NCBI GenBank assembly: GCA_902602105.1
Contig: CACKPP010000001.1
Coordinates: forward strand, 17,036-81,035
Source of the DNA: an uncultured Pelagibacteraceae bacterium
GTDB taxonomy: Bacteria > Pseudomonadota > Alphaproteobacteria > Pelagibacterales > Pelagibacteraceae
Length of the DNA stretch: 64,000 bases
Direction: 5' to 3'
Positions 36,990-46,098 of the stretch are shown here, one piece after another. A program made the translations under genes and the position numbers. Under the pieces are notes generated by a model, which made no database searches, was not told the origin of the DNA, and saw only the letters and a list, made by a program, of their open reading frames with translations. Every line of letters starts with the position of its first letter. The stretch's first letter is position 1.

Positions 36990-37440
36990 TTGAACCCCAA
37001 ATATTATCAGTTTTTATCCAACCTTTAATTTTATTTGAACTTATTTTGCACCATTCTTCTATACATTTTTTAATTAATAAAACTCTTCCCTTTTGAATCT
37101 TTGCTATTGGTTTTGAAAAATTAGATGGTTTTTCAAATAAAATTTTTTCGTTTAAAGGAATAATTGAATTTACCTGTTTTAATTGCGATCTGTGTATCCA
37201 TCCACTATTATTTTTAAAGTCAATAATTCTTCTCCAATTTTCTTTTTTATCTATCTGTTTAATTGGTAAATTAATTTTTTTATAAACAAATTTAACAGGA
37301 GACTCAAAGCTTGGGCCATACCTTACATTAACTTTATTTTTTTTTAATGATAAAAAAATTTCTTCTGCATTAGTTGTTGATGATGAGAAAAAAGTGAATA
37401 TGATTAAGATAATTAGTTTTAGGTTTATTTGCACAGACAC
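36982..37440 (-). CDS. Exported SH3-like domain protein
   Basis: 152 residues starting with GTG at 37440 (a second GTG two codons later is possible). The signal peptide core is LKLIILIIFTFFSSS, cut probably after TNA. The remainder is two bacterial SH3-like repeats, about residues 30-90 (VNVRYGPSFESPVKFVYKK; GWIHRSQLK) and 95-150 (RVLLIKKCIEEWCKIS; GWIKTDNIWG). Such domains bind peptidoglycan or envelope partners. It overlaps the ThiF-family gene by 16 nt. Confidence 0.85.
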   Translation of the reverse strand: MSVQINLKLIILIIFTFFSSSTTNAEEIFLSLKKNKVNVRYGPSFESPVKFVYKKINLPIKQIDKKENWRRIIDFKNNSGWIHRSQLKQVNSIIPLNEKILFEKPSNFSKPIAKIQKGRVLLIKKCIEEWCKISSNKIKGWIKTDNIWGSIN

Positions 37441-38180
37441 ATTTTCCGTTTATTTAATTTAACTTTTCTAAAATTTAAATTTAGTAAATCCAATATTAGA
37501 ATGAATCCATTTAAGTTTTTTCCTATATTTAGAATTTGTTTTAATGCTTCATTGGCTTGAATAGTTCCAATTATACCTGCAACGGTTCCTAAAACACCCT
37601 CGAATTCACAGTTTAAAATATCATCTGAAATTTCGTTTTCTTGAAAAAAACATCTTAAACAAGGATTTTTTTTATTCTTAAAATCAAATGTAAATATGTG
37701 ACCATCAAATTTACTAATTGCCCCAGTTATTAGAAATTTTTTTGATTTTATACAAAAGTCATTAATTAAAAATTTAGTCTTAAAATTATCTGATCCATCA
37801 ATTATGCAATCGTAGTTTTTTATTATTTTACTAAAATTATTTTTATCTAGTCTAATTTTATAGCAAGAGATTTTAGTTTTGGTATTAATTTTATTTAATT
37901 TTTTTAAGGCTGCTTTAACTTTAGGTTTTTTTAAATCTCCAGTATCATAAAGACTTTGTCTATGGATGTTTGATAATTCAACATTATCAGAGTCAATAAT
38001 TCCTAAAGAACCAACTCCAGCCCTTGTTAAAAATTCTGCAATTGGACATCCTAATCCACCCATACCGATAATTAACACTTTGGATTGGATAATTTTTTTT
38101 TGACCTAGAGTACCTATATTTTTTAAAATTATTTGCCTAGAGAATCTTTCTATTTGATTTTTATTTAACTTTGATTTCAT
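37425..38180 (-). CDS. ThiF/MoeB/HesA-family adenylyltransferase (E1-like)
   Basis: 251 residues. The ATP site is IGMGGLGCPIAEFLTRAG, followed by DSDNVELSNIHRQSLYD with the catalytic Arg/Asp, and DGSDNFKTKFLINDFC. These enzymes adenylate the C-terminal glycine of ThiS/MoaD-like sulfur carriers. The zinc site has CLRC in the middle, but the second pair at the extreme C-terminus reads C-L-C-K-stop (C-x-C) rather than C-x2-C. No partner carrier gene is visible nearby. It overlaps dut by 4 nt and the SH3 gene by 16 nt. Confidence 0.87.
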   Translation of the reverse strand: MKSKLNKNQIERFSRQIILKNIGTLGQKKIIQSKVLIIGMGGLGCPIAEFLTRAGVGSLGIIDSDNVELSNIHRQSLYDTGDLKKPKVKAALKKLNKINTKTKISCYKIRLDKNNFSKIIKNYDCIIDGSDNFKTKFLINDFCIKSKKFLITGAISKFDGHIFTFDFKNKKNPCLRCFFQENEISDDILNCEFEGVLGTVAGIIGTIQANEALKQILNIGKNLNGFILILDLLNLNFRKVKLNKRKMCLCK

Positions 38181-38614
38181 TTACCCGTTGACCCAAAACC
38201 ACCTTCTCCTCTTATTGTTTCAGGCAAATTTGAAGTTTCTTGCAATTCCATTTTAACAACAGGAACTAATATCATTTGTGCAATTCTGTCTCCATTATTA
38301 ATAGTGAATTCATTATCCCCATGATTATAAATTATTACTTTAATTTCACCTCTATAATCACTATCGATTGTTCCAGGGGTATTTAAAACACTAATATTGT
38401 TTTTTGCAGCCAAACCAGATCTAGGCCTAATTTGAATTTCATAATCTTCTGAAAAAGCTACTGATAAACCCGTAGGAACCAAAGATGATGTCTTGGGTTT
38501 AATATTAATAGCTACTTTTAAAAAAGCTTGTAGATCCATTCCTGAAGCTCCATCAGTTTTATATTTAGGTAGTTTTACATTTGGATCTAGTCTTTTTATT
38601 AATACTTTAACCAT
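38177..38614 (-). CDS. dut: dUTP diphosphatase
   Basis: 145 residues with the five trimeric dUTPase motifs: GASGMDLQA, IRPRSGLAAKN, LNTPGTIDSDYRGEIKV, NGDRIAQMIL and the mobile arm RGEGGFGSTG. It hydrolyses dUTP to dUMP, limiting uracil in DNA and supplying thymidylate synthesis. It shares single-base or 4-base overlaps with coaBC and the ThiF gene; coaBC-dut is a conserved pairing. Confidence 0.96.
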   Translation of the reverse strand: MVKVLIKRLDPNVKLPKYKTDGASGMDLQAFLKVAINIKPKTSSLVPTGLSVAFSEDYEIQIRPRSGLAAKNNISVLNTPGTIDSDYRGEIKVIIYNHGDNEFTINNGDRIAQMILVPVVKMELQETSNLPETIRGEGGFGSTGK

Positions 38615-39819
38615 TAATTAATTTGTGTAGATATCCTATCTACAATTTCTTCAGATATTTCAGACTTTTTTTTAAATTTAAGTTTCTCTTTTTTATTTTT
38701 AGAATTTTTATAGTGAATGGTAACTTCATTATAATCTGAATTAAACCCACTATTTTCTTTGGATATATCATTAGCTATAATCCAGTCACAATTTTTACTT
38801 ATTAGTTTGGAAATAGCATTTTTATCCAAATTATTTGTCTCAGCTGCAAAACCAATAACTAATTTTGGTCTCATAGAATTATGATTTGAAACATAATTAA
38901 GTATATCAATATTTTTTTCTAAATTTATTGTCAAAGTCTCTTGTTTTTTTATTTTATCTTGATTTTTTTTATCAATTTTAAAATCGGCGACAGCTGCAGA
39001 AAAAATTGCTATATCAGTTGGTAAATTTTGTTGAGTAGCTTTAAACATCTCTTCAGCAGTTTCTACTTTGATTAATTTTATATCATTTGAAATATTTAAA
39101 TTTGTAGGTCCAGATATTAATGTAGTATCAAAACCTCTTTTTGATAAAGATTTAGCTATTTCATAGCCTTGTTTACCGCTTGATTTATTAGTTATAAATC
39201 TTACTGGGTCAATATATTCATTTGTAGGACCAGCAGTTACAAGAGCTTTAATTTTTTTATTTTTTACTTGATTTGCTAAAAAAATATTAATCTCATTAAA
39301 TATGTCTAAAGGATCTGACATTTTTCCTTCTCCATATTCACCACAAGCCATATCTCCTACTGTAGGACCAATCAGTTTGTATCCATAAGTTGTTAATGTT
39401 TTTAAATTATCTTTAGTTGATTTATGTTCCCACATTCTAACATTCATAGCAGGAACTAAAAATACAGTTTTATTTGATGCGAGGATCACTGTTGAAGCTA
39501 AATCTTCGGAAGATCCTTTGCTAAGTTTAGAGATAGTATTTGCAGTTGTAGGAGCTACTATAATTACATCAGCCCATCTTGAAAGAGCAATGTGGTCCAT
39601 CTCAGATTCATTCTCCGCACTAAAAAGATCCTCATATACTTTGCCTTGTGACAAAGAAGCAATAGATAATGGCGTTACAAACTCTTTAGCACTTTTAGTC
39701 AGTATCGTTTTTATTTCTGCATTATTTTTCCTAAACATTCTAATTATTTCAAGAGTTTTGTATGCAGAAATTCCTCCACAAATAATAAATAAAATTTTTT
39801 TGTTTATTAAATCTTTCAT
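38614..39819 (-). CDS. coaBC: Bifunctional phosphopantothenoylcysteine decarboxylase/synthetase
   Basis: 401 residues with both enzymes of coenzyme A synthesis. The N-terminal CoaC flavodomain has CGGISAYKTLEIIR, the His in MDHIALSRWADVIIVAPTTA and the catalytic-Cys region MACGEYGEGKM. The C-terminal CoaB domain from about 190 has ALVTAGPTNEYIDPVRFITN with the SSGKQGYE loop. It lies between ubiB and dut in the same minus-strand operon. Confidence 0.95.
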   Translation of the reverse strand: MKDLINKKILFIICGGISAYKTLEIIRMFRKNNAEIKTILTKSAKEFVTPLSIASLSQGKVYEDLFSAENESEMDHIALSRWADVIIVAPTTANTISKLSKGSSEDLASTVILASNKTVFLVPAMNVRMWEHKSTKDNLKTLTTYGYKLIGPTVGDMACGEYGEGKMSDPLDIFNEINIFLANQVKNKKIKALVTAGPTNEYIDPVRFITNKSSGKQGYEIAKSLSKRGFDTTLISGPTNLNISNDIKLIKVETAEEMFKATQQNLPTDIAIFSAAVADFKIDKKNQDKIKKQETLTINLEKNIDILNYVSNHNSMRPKLVIGFAAETNNLDKNAISKLISKNCDWIIANDISKENSGFNSDYNEVTIHYKNSKNKKEKLKFKKKSEISEEIVDRISTQIN

Positions 39820-39827
39820 TGGAAGAA

Positions 39828-41396
39828 TTAAAATACTAATAGACCAAAAATTACAAGGACTAATAAGCCAATAATAGACTGATTTCTAAAAGTAATCATT
39901 TCTAACTTTTTAGCATTTAAAGCAGTATAAGAATTTGAGTTATGTGGAATTTGTCCACTAGCTAAATAAGTAAGAGCTTGATTTGCTTTATCCATTATTT
40001 CAGGAAATTCTGGTAATCTTTTAATTACTTCAGAAGTACTTTGAAGTGTTTCATTTATAGTTGTCATTGGATCTTTTGTATCTTTTAACCAGCTTTCAAG
40101 AACTGGTTTTGATGTAGTCCAAATATTAGTGTCTGGATTTAATTTTCTTGCTACTCCTTCAACTACAACCATTGTTTTTTGTAACATTAGAAGTTGAGGT
40201 TGAGTTTGCATATTGAATTTTTCTGTTACATCGAACAATTGTTTTAATAACTTTCCACCAGAAATATCTTTTACTGTTTGACCAAAAATTGGTTCACCAA
40301 TTGATCTTAGTGCTTGAGCTAGATCATCAATTGGGACGTTTTTAGGAACTAATCCAGCAACTAGGTGCACTTCAGCTACCTTACGATAATCTCTCTGAAT
40401 AAAACCAAATAAAATTTCAGCTAAAAATCTCTTACTCATTTTATCAAGTCTCCCCATTATTCCAAAATCTATAGGCACGATATGACCGTTATTATCTATA
40501 AATATATTTCCTTGATGCATATCCGCATGAAAAAAGCCATCTCTTACAGCATGTCTTAAAAAATTTTGTATAACATCTTCTGCAATTTTTTTAGTATTAA
40601 AATTTCTTTTTTTAAGCTCTTTAGTTTCTCTTATAGAAATTCCATCAATCCAATCTAGCGTCATTACATTTTCACTTGTAAAATTCCAGTAGATTTGAGG
40701 AACTTTAAATCCAACATCATTTTTTGTATTTTCTGAATATTCATTCGCAGCCGCTGCTTCAAATCTGAGATCCATTTCAAGATTTGTAATTTCTTTTAAT
40801 AAAAAAACTACCTCAACTAATTTAAGTCTTTGAGTTTTTTTTACGAAAGATTCAATCAAAAAAGCAAAAAGTAATATTGCATCTATTTCTTCATTAAATA
40901 CTTTCTTTATGTTGGGCCTTAATATTTTTATAGCAACATCTTTTATTGTTCCATTATCATTTATTTGTGCTTTATGTACTTGAGCTATAGATGCCGCAGC
41001 TATTGGTTCACTTAAATCAATTATAGAATTATAGGTATTTTCCCCCAAACTATCTTTAATTATTTCTTTTGCTTGGTGTAATGAGAATGGCGGTAATTTA
41101 TCCTGAAGATTTTCAAGCTTACCTGAAAGTTCTTCACCTATAATATCTGGTCGAGTAGCCAAAAATTGACCGAGCTTTATAAAAGTAGTTCCCATTGACT
41201 CAAGGGAACTAGCTAAACGCTCTCCCTCATCACTATTATTATTTATTTGTTTTTTTCCAGATATAGAAAATGATAAAATTTTAAATAATATTTTTATTGA
41301 TAAAGGTGGTTCTTGAAACTTAGAAATAATACTTAATATATCTGATTTAGCTACTTTTCTACCAAGCTTAAATAAATTGATTATTTTTTTTAACAT
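39828..41396 (-). CDS. ubiB: UbiB-family atypical kinase for ubiquinone biosynthesis
   Basis: 522 residues if started at the ATG at 41396, which shares a TAATG junction with ubiE; a start at 41408 would add four residues. The ABC1/UbiB hallmarks are the KxGQ motif TFIKLGQFLATRPD, the AAAS motif PIAAASIAQVHKAQ, and catalytic-loop and metal motifs HADMHQGNIFI and VPIDFGIMGRL. A C-terminal membrane helix (IIGLLVLVIFGLLVF) anchors it. It supports coenzyme Q assembly together with UbiE and Coq7 in this window. Confidence 0.94.
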   Translation of the reverse strand: MLKKIINLFKLGRKVAKSDILSIISKFQEPPLSIKILFKILSFSISGKKQINNNSDEGERLASSLESMGTTFIKLGQFLATRPDIIGEELSGKLENLQDKLPPFSLHQAKEIIKDSLGENTYNSIIDLSEPIAAASIAQVHKAQINDNGTIKDVAIKILRPNIKKVFNEEIDAILLFAFLIESFVKKTQRLKLVEVVFLLKEITNLEMDLRFEAAAANEYSENTKNDVGFKVPQIYWNFTSENVMTLDWIDGISIRETKELKKRNFNTKKIAEDVIQNFLRHAVRDGFFHADMHQGNIFIDNNGHIVPIDFGIMGRLDKMSKRFLAEILFGFIQRDYRKVAEVHLVAGLVPKNVPIDDLAQALRSIGEPIFGQTVKDISGGKLLKQLFDVTEKFNMQTQPQLLMLQKTMVVVEGVARKLNPDTNIWTTSKPVLESWLKDTKDPMTTINETLQSTSEVIKRLPEFPEIMDKANQALTYLASGQIPHNSNSYTALNAKKLEMITFRNQSIIGLLVLVIFGLLVF

Positions 41397-42100
41397 TAAA
41401 TTTTCCAACCACTATGAATTGAAACTATACCACCAGATAAATTTCTATAAGTACATTTTTCAAAACCATTTTTCTTCATCAAAAAAATCAATTGATCTTG
41501 ATTTATAAATTTTTCAATGCTGTTAACAAGGTATTCGTAAGCTTTCTTTTCCCCTGCAACTATTTTACCAATTTTTGGAATAAGTTTTGAATAGTTCTTG
41601 TATATGAAATCCAAATTTGAATTTTGTACTTTAGAAAATTCTAGACATAAGTAACGGCCTCCTGGTTTTAATACTCTATAAGCTTCTTTTAAAGCTTTAT
41701 CTAAACTTTTTGTATTTCTTAAACCAAAACTAATTGTATAAAAATCGAACAAATTATCGGCAATGGGAAGTTTTTCAGCAGGCGCAATAACCCAATTTAA
41801 ATTTTTAAAAGCGTTCAATTTTTGCTTACCTTTTTTAATCATTCCATTATTTGGATCAACACAGGTAATTTGTGCAGACTTATTTACATTATCCAAATAA
41901 AGTTTAGCTATATCTCCTGTGCCGCATGCTACATCAATTAATTTTTGAGTAGATAATGGATTCATCATATGTATTAGATTTTTTTTCCATAATCGATGTA
42001 TACCCAAAGACATAAGGTCATTCATTAGGTCATATTGATCATAAACTTGATCAAAAACATTTTGGACTAGTCCTTTTTTATTTTGTAGATATTGTTGCAT
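41396..42100 (-). CDS. ubiE: Ubiquinone/menaquinone C-methyltransferase UbiE
   Basis: 234-residue class I SAM methyltransferase. Motif I is LIDVACGTGDIAKLYL, and the UbiE signatures are YDLMNDLMSLGIHRLWK and YRVLKPGGRYLCLEFSK. It C-methylates the benzoquinol ring in ubiquinone synthesis. The gene is divergent from mutM with 31 nt between and heads the ubiE-ubiB-coaBC-dut run, the conserved order near dnaA in alphaproteobacteria. Confidence 0.95.
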   Translation of the reverse strand: MQQYLQNKKGLVQNVFDQVYDQYDLMNDLMSLGIHRLWKKNLIHMMNPLSTQKLIDVACGTGDIAKLYLDNVNKSAQITCVDPNNGMIKKGKQKLNAFKNLNWVIAPAEKLPIADNLFDFYTISFGLRNTKSLDKALKEAYRVLKPGGRYLCLEFSKVQNSNLDFIYKNYSKLIPKIGKIVAGEKKAYEYLVNSIEKFINQDQLIFLMKKNGFEKCTYRNLSGGIVSIHSGWKI

Positions 42101-42131
42101 ATAAAAAATTATATATTGAATATAGTATCAA

Positions 42132-42995
42132 ATGCCAGAATTACCAGAAGTAGAAATTGTAAGACAGTCCTTAAATAAAAAAATTAAACAAAAAAAGGTA
42201 AAAAAAGTAATAGTCAGAAATAGAAATTTAAGATTTAAGATTCCTTTGAATTTTTCTAGTTTTTTAAAAGGTCAAAAAATAATTTCAGTAAAAAGATTTT
42301 CAAAATATTTAATTCTTACTTTATCAAAAAACGGTTATTGTCTACTACACTTAGGAATGTCAGGTACTATACATGTGGTAAATAATAATAAAAAAAACAT
42401 GATTACAAATGCTAGTTTTTACAACTCTCCAATATTACCTAAAAAACACAATCACATAGAAATAATTTTTGATAAAGTTAGAATTATTTATAATGACCCA
42501 AGAAGATTTGGTTTCTTTCAAATAATCAAAAATAAAAAATCTTTACAAAAAAAATTTAGACACCTTGGCCCAGAACCGTTTGACTTAAAGTTTAATCAAA
42601 AATATGTCTATCTTTTCTTTAAAAACAAAAAAAAAAATATTAAAAATTTTTTACTTGATCAACATTTTGTTTCTGGAATTGGAAATATTTATGCAAGTGA
42701 AATTTTGTTTTTAAGTAAGATTAATCCATCTAAAAACGCAAGTTTGCTAAAAGAAGATGATTGTAAAAAAATTATCATTAACTCAAAACAAGTTCTTTTT
42801 AATGCTATTAGCAAAGGAGGTTCTAGTATTAGAGATTTTAAGAATATATCTGGAAAGAAAGGCAGTTTTCAAAAAGATTTTAAAGTTTATCAAAGAGAAG
42901 GTTTAAATTGTAAAAGATTAAAATGTAAAGGAATTATACAAAAAAAAAAAATTTCCAATAGATCAACTTTTTTTTGTAATATCTGTCAAAAATAA
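42132..42995 (+). CDS. mutM: Formamidopyrimidine-DNA glycosylase
   Basis: 287 residues. The N-terminus PELPEVEIVRQSL supplies the catalytic Pro (after Met removal) and Glu. The helix-two-turn-helix region includes LDQHFVSGIGNIYASEILF, and the C-terminal zinc finger retains four cysteines (CKRLKC and CNIC). It excises 8-oxoguanine and ring-opened purines. It is divergent from ubiE and followed by rpsT 51 nt later. Confidence 0.95.
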   Translation: MPELPEVEIVRQSLNKKIKQKKVKKVIVRNRNLRFKIPLNFSSFLKGQKIISVKRFSKYLILTLSKNGYCLLHLGMSGTIHVVNNNKKNMITNASFYNSPILPKKHNHIEIIFDKVRIIYNDPRRFGFFQIIKNKKSLQKKFRHLGPEPFDLKFNQKYVYLFFKNKKKNIKNFLLDQHFVSGIGNIYASEILFLSKINPSKNASLLKEDDCKKIIINSKQVLFNAISKGGSSIRDFKNISGKKGSFQKDFKVYQREGLNCKRLKCKGIIQKKKISNRSTFFCNICQK

Positions 42996-43046
42996 TAGAT
43001 TATTTGATTGACCAATATAAATTCTCGAGCTATACCCCCTTTTCAT

Positions 43047-43307
43047 ATGGCAAACACAAAATCTGCAATCAAAAGAATAAGAAGAATATCAAAACAGACA
43101 ATTGTAAACAAAGCTAGAAAAAGCCGATATAAAAGTGCAATTAAAAAAATGAACGTTTTAATTGAAGATAAAAAGAAATCTGAGGCTTTAAAGTTCTTAC
43201 CCAAGTTGAATTCTGAGCTAATGAAGATTGCAAAAACTGGGATAATTAAAAAACAAAACGCCTCAAGAAACGTTTCAAGAATTACAAAAAAAATCGCATC
43301 AATCTAG
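43047..43307 (+). CDS. rpsT: Ribosomal protein S20 (bS20)
   Basis: 86 residues from the ATG at 43047 (MANTKSAIKRIRRISKQ). The open frame upstream to 43008 is not part of S20. Long basic helices and the NKARKSRYKSAIKK segment are typical. S20 binds the 5' domain of 16S rRNA. Its place just before dnaA is conserved in many alphaproteobacteria. Confidence 0.95.
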   Translation: MANTKSAIKRIRRISKQTIVNKARKSRYKSAIKKMNVLIEDKKKSEALKFLPKLNSELMKIAKTGIIKKQNASRNVSRITKKIASI

Positions 43308-43550
43308 ATCGATATACTTATAGTTGATTCAACTTAAGGCATACGCATTATGTATGTCTATAGAATTTTAGTTCACAACATTTAGATTTAGTAAATTAAT
43401 TTGAATATGATTTTCAATTATAAATTTTATTTTTATATTTAAGATTTAATTTTTTATTAAACAAATTAATTCAAAAAAATAAAATTAGACACAATCATAG
43501 ATTTTATTTTTTTTTTAATATTGAAAATTATTTGTTGCAATAATCTAATT
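43308..43550. other. AT-rich intergenic region upstream of dnaA; possible origin-proximal region
   Basis: This gap, the largest in the window, is very A+T rich. It contains a palindrome AGTTGATTCAACT (43322-43334) and an imperfect inverted repeat GGCATAC-N7-GTATGTC (43339-43357). No convincing cluster of DnaA boxes (TTATCCACA) is visible; the best is TTAGACACA at 43485 (7 of 9). It is flanked by rpsT and dnaA, so it may hold the dnaA promoter or part of oriC, but the sequence alone does not show this. Confidence 0.4.
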
Positions 43551-44996
43551 ATGGTTCTAACTGAACTTTCCCCAAATATGAATAATAATTATAAAAATAA
43601 AAGCCTTCCTAACTATAAGTCTGTTTTTTTGGATTGGAATTTAGTTCAGACTGATATGAAAAATAAATTAGGAATGGATATTTATGAAAGCTGGCTAAAA
43701 AAAATTAAATTTATAGAAGAATTAAACAATTATGTCTTATTATCTGTTCCGACAAGATTTATTAGAGACTGGATTACTTCTAGATACTTGGATCAAATTC
43801 TTCAGATAATAAAGATTTATAAGAAAAATATAATTAGAATTGAGTTTAAAATTGTAGAACAAACATCTGATAAAGATGAGAATAAAATAAATTTAGAAAC
43901 TACAGAAAATAAAGATAATGTATCTTTTATAAAAGATACTTATCTTCAATATAACCGCATAGATCAAAATAAAAGATTTGATAACTTTGTAATTGGATCA
44001 AGTAACAAGCTAGCTTATGAGGCATCATTAAAAGTTACTGAAAATATCTCTCATTATAACCCACTTTATATCTACGGTGGAGTTGGAATGGGTAAGACTC
44101 ATCTTTTGAATTCGATTGGTTTAGAGCTTAAAAAAAAATATAAAGTAATGTTTATATCTGCTGAGCGTTTTATGTATCAATTTGTAAAATCTATTAAGTC
44201 AAATGAAATGGTTAAGTTCAAAGAATATTTTAGAAATACTGACATATTGTTGATCGACGATATCCAATTTATGAATGGCAAAGAAGCAATGCAGGAGGAG
44301 TTTTTTCACACTTTTAATGCTTTATTAGACAAAGGTTCTCAGATAGTTGTAACTGCCGATAGAGCTCCAAATAATTTAACAAGAATTCAAGAAAGAATAA
44401 GATCTAGATTTTCTGGAGGTTTAGTTATAGATGTGCAAAAACCTGAAAATGAGTTGAGAAAAAGAATTGTTGAAGGCAAAACCAACGAAATGAACAAACT
44501 CTATCTTGGTCAAATAAATATTTCAAAAGAAATTAAAGAATTTATAAGCAATGAAATAACAAACAGTATTAGAGAATTAGTTGGTGCAGTTAATCGTATA
44601 GTTTCGTTTTCAAGAATTTATAATAAAGCACCTAATTTGGCTGAGACAAAGTTGGTATTAAAGGATTTACTTAACTTAAGTGAGAATAAAGTAACTATTG
44701 ATTTAATACAAACTGTCGTTTGTAAATTTTTTAAGATTAGCAAAAATGAAATGTTATCTTCTAGAAGATCGAGATATTTAGTTAGACCTAGACAAACAGC
44801 AATTTATCTAACAAAAATTTTAACATCCAAGTCTTTACCTGAAATAGGTCGTGAATTTTCGAATAGAGACCATACAACAATAATTCATTCGGTAAGAACA
44901 ATTGAAAAAATTAAACAGAGAGACACGGAAATGTTAAAAAATATCGAAAAACTTAAAAATCAAATATTATACGTAAATAAAGAAAATGAAATTTAA
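43551..44996 (+). CDS. dnaA: Chromosomal replication initiator DnaA
   Basis: About 481 residues from the ATG at 43551. A TTG at 43521 and an ATG at 43578 are alternative starts, and none has a clear ribosome site. Domain I begins near LVQTDMKNKLGMDIYESWL. A short acidic linker follows, then the AAA+ domain with Walker A YGGVGMGKTHLLN and Walker B DILLIDDIQFM. Domain IV has the DnaA signature FSNRDHTTIIHSVRTIEK. It initiates replication and overlaps dnaN by 11 nt. Confidence 0.95.
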   Translation: MVLTELSPNMNNNYKNKSLPNYKSVFLDWNLVQTDMKNKLGMDIYESWLKKIKFIEELNNYVLLSVPTRFIRDWITSRYLDQILQIIKIYKKNIIRIEFKIVEQTSDKDENKINLETTENKDNVSFIKDTYLQYNRIDQNKRFDNFVIGSSNKLAYEASLKVTENISHYNPLYIYGGVGMGKTHLLNSIGLELKKKYKVMFISAERFMYQFVKSIKSNEMVKFKEYFRNTDILLIDDIQFMNGKEAMQEEFFHTFNALLDKGSQIVVTADRAPNNLTRIQERIRSRFSGGLVIDVQKPENELRKRIVEGKTNEMNKLYLGQINISKEIKEFISNEITNSIRELVGAVNRIVSFSRIYNKAPNLAETKLVLKDLLNLSENKVTIDLIQTVVCKFFKISKNEMLSSRRSRYLVRPRQTAIYLTKILTSKSLPEIGREFSNRDHTTIIHSVRTIEKIKQRDTEMLKNIEKLKNQILYVNKENEI

Positions 44997-46098
44997 TGTA
45001 AATCAGCAAGATTTCCAACAGGCATTAAATTATTGTCAAGGTGTCATTGAAAAAAGAAGCACTCTTCCAATTTTATCAAATATATTGTTAGATGCACGAA
45101 ATTCACAATTAACAATAACTGCAACTGATTTAGATTTAATTTTTATTCATCAATTGAATAATGTAGAAGTTTTAGAGGAAGGAAAAACCACAACAGTATC
45201 CTCTACTATATATGATATTGTAAGAAAATTATCATCTGGAAAAAAAATCAATTTAACTCTAACAGATCAAGATAAACTTCATCTAGAATCTGAAAAATCT
45301 ATTTTTAATTTAAATTGTTTGAGCGCTTCAGAATTCCCACTTACAAATGAAGATTTTAATCAAAATGAATTTTCAATTAAATCTAAACAACTTTTAAAGC
45401 TATTAAATAAATGTAAATTTTCTGTATCGAATGATGAGACAAGACATTATTTGAGTGGAGTTTTTTTTCATCAAACAGAAGTTGAGGATAAAAACTATCT
45501 TACAGCTGTAGCTACCGACAGTCATCGAATGTCTATTTCAAAGATTAGATTAGATAAAAAAATTGATTTTGAGGCTGTTATATTGCCAAAAAAAACTATT
45601 TTTCAATTATGTTCATTATTAGATAATTATGATGGGGATGTAAAAATTTCAAATATAAAATCTAAAATTAAATTTGAGCTTAAAAATAGTATTTTAATTT
45701 CAAAATTAATTGATGGTAAATTTCCAAATTATATTCAGGTAATACCAAAAAATAATCAAAAAAAATTAGAAATTGATTTAAAGTTATTTTTAGACTCGGT
45801 TGATCGAGTTGCATCCGTTTCTCAAGATAAAAAAGATGGGGTCAAATTTAATCTTTCAAAAGATACATTGAATTTATCTGTTAATAATACAAATAGTGGA
45901 GATGGCAAAGAAACTTTAAAGGTTAAATTTGAAAGTGAACTAGAAATAAGTTTTAATTCTAGATATCTAATTGATGTTGCATCACAACTAGATGGAGATG
46001 TGATTGAACTATTTCTAAATGAAACAGGTTCTCCTGCTTTAATTAAAGATCCAGGGGATTTTGATAGTATTTTTGTGGTTATGCCAATGAAAGGTTAA
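44986..46098 (+). CDS. dnaN: DNA polymerase III beta sliding clamp
   Basis: 370 residues made of three clamp repeats. The start MKFNVNQQDFQQALNYCQGV and LPILSNILLDA are typical, SGVFFHQTEVEDKNYLTAVATDSHRM is in repeat II, and the protein ends in the conserved VMPMKG. The clamp tethers polymerase to DNA. Its ATG lies inside the dnaA tail, so the two are coupled. It converges on plsC with a 4-base overlap. Confidence 0.96.
   Translation: MKFNVNQQDFQQALNYCQGVIEKRSTLPILSNILLDARNSQLTITATDLDLIFIHQLNNVEVLEEGKTTTVSSTIYDIVRKLSSGKKINLTLTDQDKLHLESEKSIFNLNCLSASEFPLTNEDFNQNEFSIKSKQLLKLLNKCKFSVSNDETRHYLSGVFFHQTEVEDKNYLTAVATDSHRMSISKIRLDKKIDFEAVILPKKTIFQLCSLLDNYDGDVKISNIKSKIKFELKNSILISKLIDGKFPNYIQVIPKNNQKKLEIDLKLFLDSVDRVASVSQDKKDGVKFNLSKDTLNLSVNNTNSGDGKETLKVKFESELEISFNSRYLIDVASQLDGDVIELFLNETGSPALIKDPGDFDSIFVVMPMKG

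Noticed and set aside
43485..43493. DnaA box TTAGACACA
   Set aside because: Only 7 of 9 positions match and it is isolated; in A+T-rich DNA this is expected by chance.
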